This document shows positions 16,340 to 25,991 of a stretch of 33,434 bases of DNA, one piece after another. The position numbers were made by a program, and so were the translations under genes. The notes beneath the pieces are model-generated. The model saw only the letters and a program-made list of their open reading frames with translations. It did no database searches and was not told the origin of the DNA. The first letter of the stretch is position 1, and the number at the start of each line of letters is the position of its first letter. The DNA comes from an uncultured Bacteroidota bacterium (GTDB lineage Bacteria; Bacteroidota; Bacteroidia; Flavobacteriales; Flavobacteriaceae): NCBI GenBank assembly GCA_902515395.1, contig CABXUL010000019.1:1-33434 (forward strand). The letters are read 5' to 3'.

Positions 16340-17184
16340 AACCACCACCATATAATTGTAATTTCATCATCCTTTACCTTAATTACAGAGTCAAGTTTCC
16401 TTATGCTTTTAGTTAATGTAACGTCATAGTCAACCAATTGCTCTGAAACTTGAGTCCATAGATTAAGCCTCTTAAAAAGATTGTATTTTAGATATTTATC
16501 TTTTTGAATATATTTACGATTATCTACAAAAAAATCCATTTCATATAAATCAATAAAATCAAGATCAAAAATCCATTTGGTCGCTATTCTATCTTCAAAC
16601 TGATCTACATAAAATTGTTCCTCACGATCTGTATTTAGCATTAAATATTTCAAGTCAGTTCCGTCATAAATGTTGTTTACCACCCTTCCAATTTCTGAGC
16701 CTAAAAACCTGAAAGTCCCATCTAGTTTAATTGCTTCATAGACAACTCTTGGGGGATTAAACGGATTATAATTACTATAAATCGATAATGGTGACCACGG
16801 TAAACCATCATTTTCGTCAATCCAAACATAAACACTATCATTTTTTATCTCCCAGCTATCATATAATTGCTGAAAGGTGTTTCTAACCCAACTATTCTCC
16901 TCAATATATTCTTGAGTATAATTCTTAATATCATTCATCTCATCCCTTAAATTTACTAGGTTATCAATGTTAGCCTCTCTATCTCCAAATTCTTCACCTT
17001 GATTCTCAACGCTAAAAGAAACTAACACACCAAAAAATACAATTAAAAACTCAACAAAACCCTTCTTGATTCTATCGTAAAAGTCCTGATATGAGAAACG
17101 ATCACCGAGAGTAATAATTCGGAGAAACCAATTTAGCCTGTTTTTCTCTATACCTTTTTCTTTTTTGTTTATCTCCTCATCCAT
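16336..17184 (-). CDS. Membrane-anchored protein of unknown function (DUF6090-like layout)
   Basis: A 282-residue protein. A charged N-terminus (about 1-42) precedes one hydrophobic segment, FVEFLIVFFGVLVSFSVE at about 43-60. A long, mostly acidic, helical domain rich in aromatic residues follows, and the protein ends in the odd sequence IIWWWF. The layout (short cytoplasmic N-terminus, one membrane helix, large outer domain starting with a conserved E-N/R-E stretch) resembles Bacteroidota proteins grouped as DUF6090, but this is a visual comparison. No catalytic motif is evident. It is 54 bp downstream of addB on the same strand and could be the last gene of that unit; its end overlaps crtI by 4 bp. 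Confidence 0.65.
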   Translation of the reverse strand: MDEEINKKEKGIEKNRLNWFLRIITLGDRFSYQDFYDRIKKGFVEFLIVFFGVLVSFSVENQGEEFGDREANIDNLVNLRDEMNDIKNYTQEYIEENSWVRNTFQQLYDSWEIKNDSVYVWIDENDGLPWSPLSIYSNYNPFNPPRVVYEAIKLDGTFRFLGSEIGRVVNNIYDGTDLKYLMLNTDREEQFYVDQFEDRIATKWIFDLDFIDLYEMDFFVDNRKYIQKDKYLKYNLFKRLNLWTQVSEQLVDYDVTLTKSIRKLDSVIKVKDDEITIIWWWF

Positions 17185-17238
17185 ATCATAAATTTAAAAA
17201 TATATAATAGTAAATATTAAAATTTGACTTAAAATCAT

Positions 17239-19968
17239 TCAAATACTAGCTTTAAAGGGAATTCTCGAATTAAATATTTCACCTATTAGCTCAAATAATA
17301 CCTTTTCAAAGTTTTTCAAGTTATCATTACTAAGGGCATAACTGTTGTCTATGTTTAGTTTAAGGGGCATAAAATATTCAGGGAGATTTCTGAAAGAAAT
17401 TATTCCTGCAGAGGATTCTTTGTAACCAGAAATTCTATTTGCATGAACATAAGAATAGATAAGGATCTGGAATAAATAAGCTAAATCAGTATCCACTCTT
17501 AAAGCTTTCCAATCTGATAGTCGCAGTTGTTTGGGTTTTATTAATCCAGTTTTATAATCAATAATTCTCAAAGTACCATTAAATTGATCCATGCGATCCA
17601 CAATACCAATTAACTTTATTGGAAAATCAAGTTCAGGTATATTTATGCTATGTTCGAAGGATTTTTCGAGATCTAATATTTTAATCTCATTTCCTTGATT
17701 AATCGAGGCTTCCTCTATAGCAAGGAAATCAAGAATAGACTTTTTGAGAACTTCAAAAATAATATAGTTTCGCCCTGTTCTCCTATTATTTCCATGGTAG
17801 ATTAATTGATATTTATCTTCCATTATAGGAAATAACTTGTAACGCATTTCATCAAAATCAGAGGCCTTTAAAATCTTATTTTGATATGGTAAATACAAAG
17901 TTTCTAAAGTCTCATGAACTAAGTTTCCTTTGTCCATATTGTTTATGGTAACTTCTAGTGTTTGATTTTCTCGAATCCCCAATACTCTTTGATGATAAAA
18001 ATCTAAAGGATCTTTGAGAAATAAAGCAAGTGAAGAGGGGGAAAATCCTTTTTTAGCAATTCTTTTTAATCGATCCATAATTAAATCTGTTTTCTCCACT
18101 TCAGAAACAGGGGTTGTAGGTAGGCGGTAATCCACTACAAGCTGCTTTTCTAAAACCTTATGATTAGGTCGTAAATGGTATTTTAATTGGTAAAGAAAAC
18201 GACTTTTTTCCCCAGCATTTAAACCTTCACTTTCAGTATTATATAGCAGAAAAATACGTTTGGATCTTTGCAATAATCGGTAAAAGTGATAGGTGTAGAT
18301 GGCATCATTTTCTAGAAATGTGGGAAGATTAAATTTTTTCTTGAGATCAAAAGGTAGAAAAGATTGATACTTTTTTCCTGAAGGCAAGATGCCCTCATTT
18401 ACGTTAGTGATAATAAGGTTTTCAAAGTCCAGCAGCCTTGTTTCCAATAAGCCCATGAACTGAATTCCTTCCAAAGGCTCTCCAAAAAAATTTATTTTTT
18501 CTCCCCTAATTACCTCCCGCAGTAAAAGTAAAAGTGTTGGTATTGTCTGAATTGCATTGTAACTTTGGTTAGTGGAAATCATTTGATTAAAAATTTCTTT
18601 GAAACGCTGAAAACAAGAACGATCTAAATAAGCTAGTTCAGCCTTGGATTGATCCAAAAACTCAATAAAGGCTTCACTGATTTTTATACATCGTTTAAGA
18701 AACTCAACCATATCTAAGGCTACACCAAAAAACAAGTAATTAATTGATTCCATGGATGAGGACTCAAACAGATAATTATTTTGAAATCGATAAAGATTCT
18801 TTTTTTCTAATTCCTCTAATTTAGATTTGGGATTAAAACCTCTGGATTCAAACAAATCCATACACCAAGGACTTGTGAAAAGTGCCTTAAGGTCTTTGTA
18901 AAAAAAATAATTTTTAGATGCATTAATATGAAGGTTGAAAAAAGACTCAAAAAATGTAGATACTGAAGTTTCTGAAATTGGTAAGCCCATCGTAACATTC
19001 CAATCTGATGACGCATCAGAGATTGCCGATAGCGTTGGGATTAGCAAAGCCTCATTACCCAAAACAACAGCAGTTTTCTCATCTGGAAAATTTTCCGATA
19101 ATTCTGTCGCCAACTGACCAGCGTATTTTGCTTGCGTAATATTCTTACTAACACCTATCATTTCAATGACTTTGGGCTGAGAAAAGTTATCCTTTAACGA
19201 TACTTTAGAACCCCTTAAAGTTTTCCAATCTCGATAATATTTACGAATAAATTTTCCTGCAGAATGAACTTTATCTTCATAAAAAAAACGGTCGATATCC
19301 CAAATTACATTCCCTTGCTTGGCGGTCAAAAACTCCTGAATAATTACTACCTCAGCCTCATTAAGGGCATTGAATCCAACAAAATAATGATGGTCAGTGT
19401 TATTTTGTAGATAGTGCTCTAAGTTATTGACTGCCTCTCGAAAAAGCATTCCTGAAGTGCCTTGATGATTTAGCCACAATAACTCTTTTAATCCACTGTA
19501 AAGCTCAGGCATTTGTCTCCAAAATTCAAGTTGATTTTTTATCATCGGGTTGACATCTTCTTTCTTAGCCCACTGCTGTAATTCCTCAAGAGAAAACTGA
19601 AAATCAAAAAAAGTTTTTTGATCCACTAAATAAGCATCCATCTGATTAAAGTCGGATAAAATCATCTTTGACCAACCTAAAAATTGATCGAATGTATCTC
19701 GATTATTTTCAGTTGTTTTATCCTTGTAAACGGAATAAAACATGAAAATAAGGTCAACCGGCAAGGATTTTTTTAATCCAGAGATTTCTTCTACAAATGT
19801 TTCTATACTTATGATTTCTGGTGCAAAGGCAGGGCGATTAATTTGATTAGAAAGAGAGTTTTTTAAGAATATTGTAGCTCTCTTACTAGGGACAATAATT
19901 TTTAATTCTTTAAAAGAACGACCTGAATTAATAATTTCTTTAGCTACCTCATCTAAAAAACTTTTCAT
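17239..19968 (-). CDS. addB: AddB-like subunit of a helicase-nuclease (PD-(D/E)XK nuclease family)
   Basis: A 909-residue partner of the helicase encoded just upstream; together they would resect double-strand breaks for recombination. The N-terminus has IIVPSKRATIFLKN instead of a Walker A, so the helicase-like part is probably inactive, as in RecC. The nuclease module starts at SPSSLALFLKDPLDFYH near 646. Catalytic residues lie in GIVDRMDQ near 795 and RIIDYKTG near 806. The first cysteine of the AddB iron-sulfur staple is replaced (LKDP rather than a Cys-Pro form), and the chain ends at SRIPFKASI, just where the other three cysteines would begin. It follows addA by 24 bp in the same operon. 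The family is clear; the name addB is by analogy. Confidence 0.8.
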   Translation of the reverse strand: MKSFLDEVAKEIINSGRSFKELKIIVPSKRATIFLKNSLSNQINRPAFAPEIISIETFVEEISGLKKSLPVDLIFMFYSVYKDKTTENNRDTFDQFLGWSKMILSDFNQMDAYLVDQKTFFDFQFSLEELQQWAKKEDVNPMIKNQLEFWRQMPELYSGLKELLWLNHQGTSGMLFREAVNNLEHYLQNNTDHHYFVGFNALNEAEVVIIQEFLTAKQGNVIWDIDRFFYEDKVHSAGKFIRKYYRDWKTLRGSKVSLKDNFSQPKVIEMIGVSKNITQAKYAGQLATELSENFPDEKTAVVLGNEALLIPTLSAISDASSDWNVTMGLPISETSVSTFFESFFNLHINASKNYFFYKDLKALFTSPWCMDLFESRGFNPKSKLEELEKKNLYRFQNNYLFESSSMESINYLFFGVALDMVEFLKRCIKISEAFIEFLDQSKAELAYLDRSCFQRFKEIFNQMISTNQSYNAIQTIPTLLLLLREVIRGEKINFFGEPLEGIQFMGLLETRLLDFENLIITNVNEGILPSGKKYQSFLPFDLKKKFNLPTFLENDAIYTYHFYRLLQRSKRIFLLYNTESEGLNAGEKSRFLYQLKYHLRPNHKVLEKQLVVDYRLPTTPVSEVEKTDLIMDRLKRIAKKGFSPSSLALFLKDPLDFYHQRVLGIRENQTLEVTINNMDKGNLVHETLETLYLPYQNKILKASDFDEMRYKLFPIMEDKYQLIYHGNNRRTGRNYIIFEVLKKSILDFLAIEEASINQGNEIKILDLEKSFEHSINIPELDFPIKLIGIVDRMDQFNGTLRIIDYKTGLIKPKQLRLSDWKALRVDTDLAYLFQILIYSYVHANRISGYKESSAGIISFRNLPEYFMPLKLNIDNSYALSNDNLKNFEKVLFELIGEIFNSRIPFKASI

Positions 19969-19992
19969 CTTTTTTGAATAATTTTTAATCCT

Positions 19993-22900
19993 TCAAAACA
20001 CTGGTTTTACAGAAATTTTTTTACCGATATAAACCAAAAACTTTTTGCATTGCTCTTGAGTCATATCATGGATTATTTCACTATACCGGTTAATTTGATA
20101 TTCGTGTTTAACACTATATTTCCCAGTCTTATAATCAATGATAGCCCAATGGGAATCAGTTCTTACAACACGATCGGGACGGATAAAGGACTTCTCAGGA
20201 ACTAAGATATCTTGTTCTTTATATATAGTCAAATCTTTTTCAAAATACCCTTTCAACTCAGGGTGATTAACTATTTTCAATAAAAGGTTGGTGTAGCATG
20301 CTTTTTCAGAACGGCTTATCCTTCCTAGTGCTAAAGCATTTTCAATTACTGAGCCAATCTCTTCTTGATGGTCAACTTCTGCCAGTAAATCGTGAATTAA
20401 TATTCCCTCTTGTCGAACTTCTCCCGGTTGTCTTTGATGCTTGAATGAAAGTTGGATCCAGAGTCTATTTTCCCATCTTGAATCCATTTTAAATTTCGGC
20501 TGAATCTGACTTATACTAAAATCTTTTTCCGAACATTCAACTTTCTCACTTGATCCCCATTGAAAAACTTGCTCTACAGAAGGTTCATTACCTTGACTCC
20601 TAACGAAGTGATTAAGCAGAGTAGCATAGCTTTTATCCGCCGAAAGTTTATCATTCTCCAAGTGAGTAATAATGTAAACTTCTGCAACCGCACGTGTAAG
20701 AGCAACATATAGAAGATTCAGCGCATCCATTTTTTCCTCATCTATTTTTTGGTCATAAAAATCTTCACCCTCATCACCTAAATATTTTAACTTATCTGAA
20801 AAACTTATCCTTGCCCATTCGAAAGAGGTGTCAAAGTTTTTAGGAATGGGATACCAAACTTTCCGACTGCCTAGATTGGATAATTCCTCTGTAGCAAATG
20901 GAATAATGACAACAGGGAATTCCAATCCTTTAGCTTTGTGAATAGTCATAATTTTTACGGCGTTAATGCCCTGGGGTATAACTATTCTTTGATGCCTTCC
21001 TTTTTTTTCCCAATAGTCAAGATAACTTGTAAAATCAGAATTATTATTGGTTTTGAATTCAAAAACATTTTCAAGAAAAGCACTCAAATGGGCATCTACC
21101 CCTGCTTCAAGTCCAAAGCTAGCAATGGAATACTCCAATGCATTATAAATTGGTTTTTTTGAAAAATGATCAAAGTCAAATAAAAATCCAAATTCATGGT
21201 TAAGCTTTTTTTGAAATAAAGAAAATGGACTAAAAATTAGTTCATTTAATAAAACATCATAATTCTTATTTTTTCCATTTTCTATATATAGAAATGCAAT
21301 TACCTTCTTTCTTTCTTCATAATCTTCTGGATACAATACCAATCGAATCAATGAAATTAAAAAATTAACATGCATTGAACTTTCAAGGGACAATGATTCC
21401 GAGGAAACAAATGGGATATCGTTTTCTTGTAATGCAGATGCGATAGTAGCTGCTTGATCTCTTTTTCTTACTAATACTGCCATATCACTCCAAGAAAAAT
21501 TAACTGCTTTAGCCTCATTTAAAAAGGCTATAGTTTGGGTCTTAAAAAAAGGTATCGCTGTTTCCTTTCTCCTTTTTTTTTCAATAAAGCTTATTGCCAC
21601 TCGACCACCTTCTTTTTCATTAAATCCCTGTTTGGCATCTCTGCCAAACATCTTTCTTTGTTCTAAACTATCAATTTGAGAACCGACAAAAGCAAAAAAC
21701 TTATTATTAAAATCAACTATAGCCTTCTTACTTCTATAATTTTTAGGAAGAACAGTTACTTCAGGTTTAATCTGAAATGGGCTATCCTTATTTAACAAAT
21801 TCAAAAACTGCTGGTTGTCTCCACCTCTCCAACGATAGACTGCCTGTTTGGGGTCGCCAACAAGCAATAATGATCCCGGTGTTTGAGAATCATCAAGACT
21901 TTCAATAGCATTGGAAATAAGCGGTATCAAATTTTTCCATTGCAAGCGAGAAGTATCTTGAAATTCATCAATAAAATAATGACGGTATTTCTCACCCACG
22001 CGTTCATATATGTAGGGAGTACTTAAAGTTGAAATTTCCTTATTAATGATTTCATTAAAACGACTTAATAGTAGTCTATTATAGGGTAATTGGAGTGCTT
22101 CCAATCCTCTTTCCATTTCACCAATTAGCGACAAGGGGGTCCACTGATTCAAGATATTTTTTAATATAAAAAGTCTACCGACCTTTAACTTTGCTTTCTT
22201 GTAATGATCGAAAAGTTCAGGAAGAATTTCATCAATTTTCATCTTTTTTTCTGCTGCTAATGATTTGTTATAAATATTTGCAGACTGCTGGAAATTCTGA
22301 TCTAATTTATTTTCATAAAGCCGATCCAATTGTCCATTAGAAATTTTTTCAAAATGATTAAAAACAGCTTTTCTTGAAAAATCATCTTGAATCAGTCCAT
22401 TATCAGAAATTAATTTTAAAGCTTCTATTCCAATCTTCTTGAGCTGTTCAAAAGCATTCTGATATTGCTTATCAAACTTTACTTTTTGAGCTTTAAAATC
22501 AGCTGAATTCTTGTTTTTAAAACTTAAAATTGGGGTACGGTCATTTTCATTGAGTAGTAGTTTAGAAATATCGAATAAGTCCATCCCAATATTCCAACTT
22601 TTAAGCTCAGCGATTTTACTCAAACTAAAACCCACCAATAGCTTGGTTAGTTTTTTTTCAATTCCAGCTTTATCTAAAATAGACTCTATCATTTCTTCCA
22701 ATAATTGATTTGCCTCTAACATTACCTCAAAACTTGCTGGAATTTTTAAATCCTTTGCAAATGTTCTAATCAGTTTCTGAGTAAAACTATCTAAAGTGAT
22801 CACTTCAAATGCGGCATATTCATGAAGAATTTTTTTTAAAACATTACCAGCTTTTTCTTCTATTGCTTTTTTATCTAAACTTAAGTCTACTATTAAGCTG

Positions 22901-23136
22901 GATCGATAACCACTTATTTCTTCAAGGTCAATTTTATAGGCCAACAAATAAAGACTTTTTAAAATCCTGTACTTCATTTCATGGACGGCCTTGTTGGTAA
23001 AAGTCAAAGCAAGCATCTTTCGATAACTGCTTGAATTGCTTGACGAAAGTAATTTCTTTAGGTAGGCATAGACTAAAGAATAAGTTTTACCAGATCCGGC
23101 TGCTGCGTTTATGATAAGAAAAGGACTAGATCTCAC
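19993..23136 (-). CDS. addA: AddA-like UvrD/RecB-family helicase-nuclease
   Basis: A 1,047-residue superfamily 1A helicase with a C-terminal nuclease domain. Motif I is AAAGSGKT at 11-18; FTNKAVHEMK (motif Ia) follows; motif II is FIDEFQDTS near 390; LLVGDPKQAVYRWRGGD near 428 is motif III; LPKNYRS is motif IV; MTIHKAKGLEF near 732 is motif V; and LLYVALTRA near 807 is motif VI. The RecB-type nuclease appears as RPDRVVRTD and AIIDYKTGKY near 1000. Order and spacing match AddA. The start is GTG at 23136, which places Walker A 10 residues in, normal for the family. It is first of the addA-addB pair and diverges from sodA. Confidence 0.88.
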   Translation of the reverse strand: MRSSPFLIINAAAGSGKTYSLVYAYLKKLLSSSNSSSYRKMLALTFTNKAVHEMKYRILKSLYLLAYKIDLEEISGYRSSLIVDLSLDKKAIEEKAGNVLKKILHEYAAFEVITLDSFTQKLIRTFAKDLKIPASFEVMLEANQLLEEMIESILDKAGIEKKLTKLLVGFSLSKIAELKSWNIGMDLFDISKLLLNENDRTPILSFKNKNSADFKAQKVKFDKQYQNAFEQLKKIGIEALKLISDNGLIQDDFSRKAVFNHFEKISNGQLDRLYENKLDQNFQQSANIYNKSLAAEKKMKIDEILPELFDHYKKAKLKVGRLFILKNILNQWTPLSLIGEMERGLEALQLPYNRLLLSRFNEIINKEISTLSTPYIYERVGEKYRHYFIDEFQDTSRLQWKNLIPLISNAIESLDDSQTPGSLLLVGDPKQAVYRWRGGDNQQFLNLLNKDSPFQIKPEVTVLPKNYRSKKAIVDFNNKFFAFVGSQIDSLEQRKMFGRDAKQGFNEKEGGRVAISFIEKKRRKETAIPFFKTQTIAFLNEAKAVNFSWSDMAVLVRKRDQAATIASALQENDIPFVSSESLSLESSMHVNFLISLIRLVLYPEDYEERKKVIAFLYIENGKNKNYDVLLNELIFSPFSLFQKKLNHEFGFLFDFDHFSKKPIYNALEYSIASFGLEAGVDAHLSAFLENVFEFKTNNNSDFTSYLDYWEKKGRHQRIVIPQGINAVKIMTIHKAKGLEFPVVIIPFATEELSNLGSRKVWYPIPKNFDTSFEWARISFSDKLKYLGDEGEDFYDQKIDEEKMDALNLLYVALTRAVAEVYIITHLENDKLSADKSYATLLNHFVRSQGNEPSVEQVFQWGSSEKVECSEKDFSISQIQPKFKMDSRWENRLWIQLSFKHQRQPGEVRQEGILIHDLLAEVDHQEEIGSVIENALALGRISRSEKACYTNLLLKIVNHPELKGYFEKDLTIYKEQDILVPEKSFIRPDRVVRTDSHWAIIDYKTGKYSVKHEYQINRYSEIIHDMTQEQCKKFLVYIGKKISVKPVF

Positions 23137-23174
23137 TATTTTATTTATTATTTAAATTTAAGTGATTTGATTTG

Positions 23175-23182
23175 TAGCTTTG
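23175..23182 (+). promoter_or_regulatory. TAnnTTTG promoter box of the superoxide dismutase gene
   Basis: TAGCTTTG is a perfect -7 consensus. It lies about 50 bp before the ATG at 23232 and 4 bp before an in-frame TTG at 23187. Transcription would start close to that TTG, which argues against the TTG as the translation start. Confidence 0.5.
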
Positions 23183-23231
23183 CGAATTGAACAAAAGAAA
23201 TTTTACTTTTGTTTTAACTAAAAAAAAAATT

Positions 23232-23840
23232 ATGGCTTTTAAACTACCACAATTACCCTACACATATGATGCATTGACGCCTCATATTGATGCTAAAACA
23301 ATGGAAATCCATCATGGAAAACACCATGGTGGATATACTACAAAATTAAATGTAGCACTTGAAGGATCAGAAATGGAGGATGATTCAATCGAAAATATCC
23401 TTAAAAAAATGGATATGAATAACGGTCCACTAAGAAATAATGGTGGCGGTTATTTCAATCATTGTTTATTTTGGGAAACTATGTCGCCAAATGGAGGTGG
23501 AAATCCCGGAGGTACTCTAGCAGAGGCTATTGACATTACCTTTGGTTCCTTTGATTCTTTCAAAGAGGATTTTTCAAATGCTGCGGCTACTAGATTTGGA
23601 TCGGGTTGGGCTTGGCTTTGTGTTCACGAAGGTGGAAAACTAGAAGTCTGCTCTACCGCTAATCAAGATAATCCTTTAATGCCAGGCATTGGTTGTGCTG
23701 GAGTACCTATTTTAGGAATTGACGTTTGGGAGCATGCGTACTATCTAAATTACCAAAACAGAAGACCAGATTATATCTCAGCTTTTTTTAGAGTAGTTAA
23801 TTGGAAAAAAGTCGGGGAACTATTTGATCTAAGTAAATAA
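23232..23840 (+). CDS. sodA: Superoxide dismutase, Mn/Fe family
   Basis: A 202-residue cytosolic enzyme that dismutates superoxide to oxygen and peroxide. Metal ligands of the family are visible: H27 in MEIHHGKHH, His in FNHCLFW near 80, and Asp/His in [18 protein letters not shown] near 165. The ANQDNPLM segment places a glutamine where Mn-type enzymes have it (Fe-type usually have Gly-Thr there), so Mn or cambialistic use is more likely. I take ATG 23232, since [15 protein letters not shown] is the normal start; an upstream in-frame TTG adds 15 residues unlike the family and lies at the predicted transcript start. It is monocistronic with a strong terminator and diverges from addA. Confidence 0.95.
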   Translation: MAFKLPQLPYTYDALTPHIDAKTMEIHHGKHHGGYTTKLNVALEGSEMEDDSIENILKKMDMNNGPLRNNGGGYFNHCLFWETMSPNGGGNPGGTLAEAIDITFGSFDSFKEDFSNAAATRFGSGWAWLCVHEGGKLEVCSTANQDNPLMPGIGCAGVPILGIDVWEHAYYLNYQNRRPDYISAFFRVVNWKKVGELFDLSK

Positions 23841-23876
23841 AAATATCTACTCAAGAGTTTAAATTTAGGTATAAAT

Positions 23877-23904
23877 AAAAAGGGAGGATAAATCCTCCCT
23901 TTTT
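23877..23904 (+). terminator. Rho-independent terminator of sodA
   Basis: AAAAAGGGAGGA (23877-23888) pairs with TCCTCCCTTTTT (23893-23904) around a TAAA loop. The perfect 12-bp stem has a G-C core and ends in a U run, 36 bp after the sodA stop. The symmetrical A/T flanks mean it could also act on transcripts arriving from purF on the other strand. Confidence 0.9.
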
Positions 23905-24069
23905 GCCCCAAATCTTACCATGAACTTAACCTACTTATGTTCTGGTAAATGTAAAAGTAGAGATTAATGTTTAAATACCAAAAAAAAGTTACAAATAGTT
24001 TATTTTAAATGTTATACTCCAATAATTTATATACTAATATTTAAGTTCCTAACAAGGAGAATTGTTTTT

Positions 24070-25968
24070 TTAATATGCTCTTACTGACTTTCCCTCGTAA
24101 TAATTCATAAAAGCCCTATTAACAACTCGGTTGCCCCCAGGGGTAGGGTAGTTTCCTGAGAAATACCAGTCCCCTAAGTTCTCTGGACAAGCCTTGTGCA
24201 AGCCATCAATTGTTTGAAAAATTATCTCAACATCAGATTTTATAATATCTCCTTTAAGCATAGAGGCAATCTTATCTGAAATTTGCTTATCTGTGAAAGG
24301 TTCATAAAGAGCTTTTAATTGATTTTCTACTTTGTCCAATGAAATTTTCATACTCTTAATACAGCCATCATATATTTCATCTAAGATTTTGTCAAGTGTC
24401 CCCAAATCTTCATGTAGTTTTAAAGTAGCTCTAAAGGCAATAAAGTTTTGGATTTTAGCCATATCAATTCCATAACAATCTGGGTATCTAATTTGAGGAG
24501 CGCTAGAAACAACGATGATCTTTTTGGGACTAAGTCTATCAAGCATTTTCAAAATACTTTTTTCCAAAGTTGTCCCTCTTACAATACTATCGTCAATTAT
24601 TACTAGATTATCAGTAGGTTTAATTACCCCATAAGTTATATCATAAACATGGGCAACAAGATCGTCTCTACTTGCATCCTCAGTAATGAAAGTTCGCAGT
24701 TTTGCATCTTTTATAGCTATCTTTTCGATTCTTGGTCTGATAGACAAAAGTTTTTTTAAATTGCCGTTCTTTAAATTATCTTCATTATTTATTGCTTCAG
24801 ACAAAGACTTTACAATATTATCTTGAACTGCTCCAAGTAATCCATAAAAAGAAGTCTCTGCAGTATTGGGTATGAATGAAAATACCGTATTCTCCAGATC
24901 GTTTGAGATAGCTTTTTGAATTTGTGGAAACAGCAACCTACCCAATTTTTTCCTTTCCTTGTATATGGTTGCATCTCCTCCTCTTGAAAAATAAATTCGC
25001 TCAAATGAACAAGATTTTCGCTCAACTGGTTCTTGAATTTTACTAATACTCATAGCGCCACTTTTTTTGGTCAAAAGGGCATGACCAGGAGGGATTTCTT
25101 GAACATCTTCAAAAGGAATATCGAAAACAGTTTGTAATGCAGGACGTTCAGAAGCAACTACTAATAATTCATCATTATCGTAGTAATACGCAGGTCTTAT
25201 TCCAGCTGGATCTCTTATAACAAAGGAATCCCCATGTCCAAGCATTCCTGCAATAGTATATCCTCCATCCCAATTTTTTGAAGCTTTTCTTAAAACCTTT
25301 TTCATATTCAAACGCTCTGCAATCTGGGGGGAGGCATCCGCTTTATTATAACCCTCTTTCTTAAGAGTCTTATATATTTTGGCGACTGCATCATCTAAAA
25401 AATGTCCAATTTTTTCCATGACAGTAATTGTATCTGACCTCTCTTTAGGGTGCTGTCCTAAATCAACTAAAGTATCAAATAGCTCATTTACATTTGTAAG
25501 ATTAAAATTTCCTGCTACAATTAAATTTCGATGCATCCAGTTATTTTGTCTTAAAAAGGGATGTACACTTTCAATACTATTTTTACCAAAAGTTCCATAC
25601 CTAAGATGACCTAAAAGTATTTCACCGGCAAAAGGAACCTCACGTTTAAACAGATCTGGATTTTCTAATAAATCAGGATAATCTTTTTTTACTTGAGATA
25701 CTCTTTTATTTATTTTCTTAAAAATGTCTTGAATCGGCTGTTGACCATTTGAGCGAACTCTAGCAATATAACGTTGGCCTGGTTTCACATTTAACTTTAC
25801 ACATCCTAAGCCTGCTCCATCCTGACCACGATTGTGCTGCTTCTCCATCATCAAGTACATCTTATTTATTGCAAACATAGAAGTGCCATATTTCTCTTTA
25901 AAATATGCCAAGTCTTTTTTTAAATGGATTAGTGCAATCCCACATTCGTGTTTAATGGCATCACTCAT
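24070..25968 (-). CDS. purF: Amidophosphoribosyltransferase, long Bacteroidota form
   Basis: The first committed purine-synthesis enzyme: it transfers ammonia from glutamine to PRPP. The N-terminal Ntn glutaminase has its nucleophile at Cys9 (HECGIALI), so an 8-residue propeptide must be removed, comparable to the propeptide of Bacillus PurF. NRGQDGAG, GHLRYGTFG and AGNFNLTN are glutaminase motifs. The phosphoribosyltransferase domain has VIIDDSIVRGTTL near 456, the PRPP loop. At 632 residues it is about 120-160 longer than classical PurF because of extra segments in the glutaminase and C-terminal regions; this long form is known in Bacteroidota. It follows the PfkB kinase gene by 23 bp and shares its operon. 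Whether it replaces a classical PurF cannot be judged here. Confidence 0.82.
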   Translation of the reverse strand: MSDAIKHECGIALIHLKKDLAYFKEKYGTSMFAINKMYLMMEKQHNRGQDGAGLGCVKLNVKPGQRYIARVRSNGQQPIQDIFKKINKRVSQVKKDYPDLLENPDLFKREVPFAGEILLGHLRYGTFGKNSIESVHPFLRQNNWMHRNLIVAGNFNLTNVNELFDTLVDLGQHPKERSDTITVMEKIGHFLDDAVAKIYKTLKKEGYNKADASPQIAERLNMKKVLRKASKNWDGGYTIAGMLGHGDSFVIRDPAGIRPAYYYDNDELLVVASERPALQTVFDIPFEDVQEIPPGHALLTKKSGAMSISKIQEPVERKSCSFERIYFSRGGDATIYKERKKLGRLLFPQIQKAISNDLENTVFSFIPNTAETSFYGLLGAVQDNIVKSLSEAINNEDNLKNGNLKKLLSIRPRIEKIAIKDAKLRTFITEDASRDDLVAHVYDITYGVIKPTDNLVIIDDSIVRGTTLEKSILKMLDRLSPKKIIVVSSAPQIRYPDCYGIDMAKIQNFIAFRATLKLHEDLGTLDKILDEIYDGCIKSMKISLDKVENQLKALYEPFTDKQISDKIASMLKGDIIKSDVEIIFQTIDGLHKACPENLGDWYFSGNYPTPGGNRVVNRAFMNYYEGKSVRAY

Positions 25969-25991
25969 GAGTTAATCTTATTGTTTTTTTA

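Noticed and set aside
20938-21162. Plus-strand ORF inside addA
   Set aside because: It is antisense to conserved helicase coding sequence and has low-complexity composition.
23187-23231. In-frame TTG extension of sodA by 15 residues
   Set aside because: The added residues do not resemble the family N-terminus, and the TTG lies 4 bp after a perfect TAnnTTTG box, at about the expected transcription start.
24005-24070. Possible second terminator near the purF end (TTCCT/AGGA with a T run)
   Set aside because: The stem is only about five base pairs, and the T run is on the wrong side for purF.
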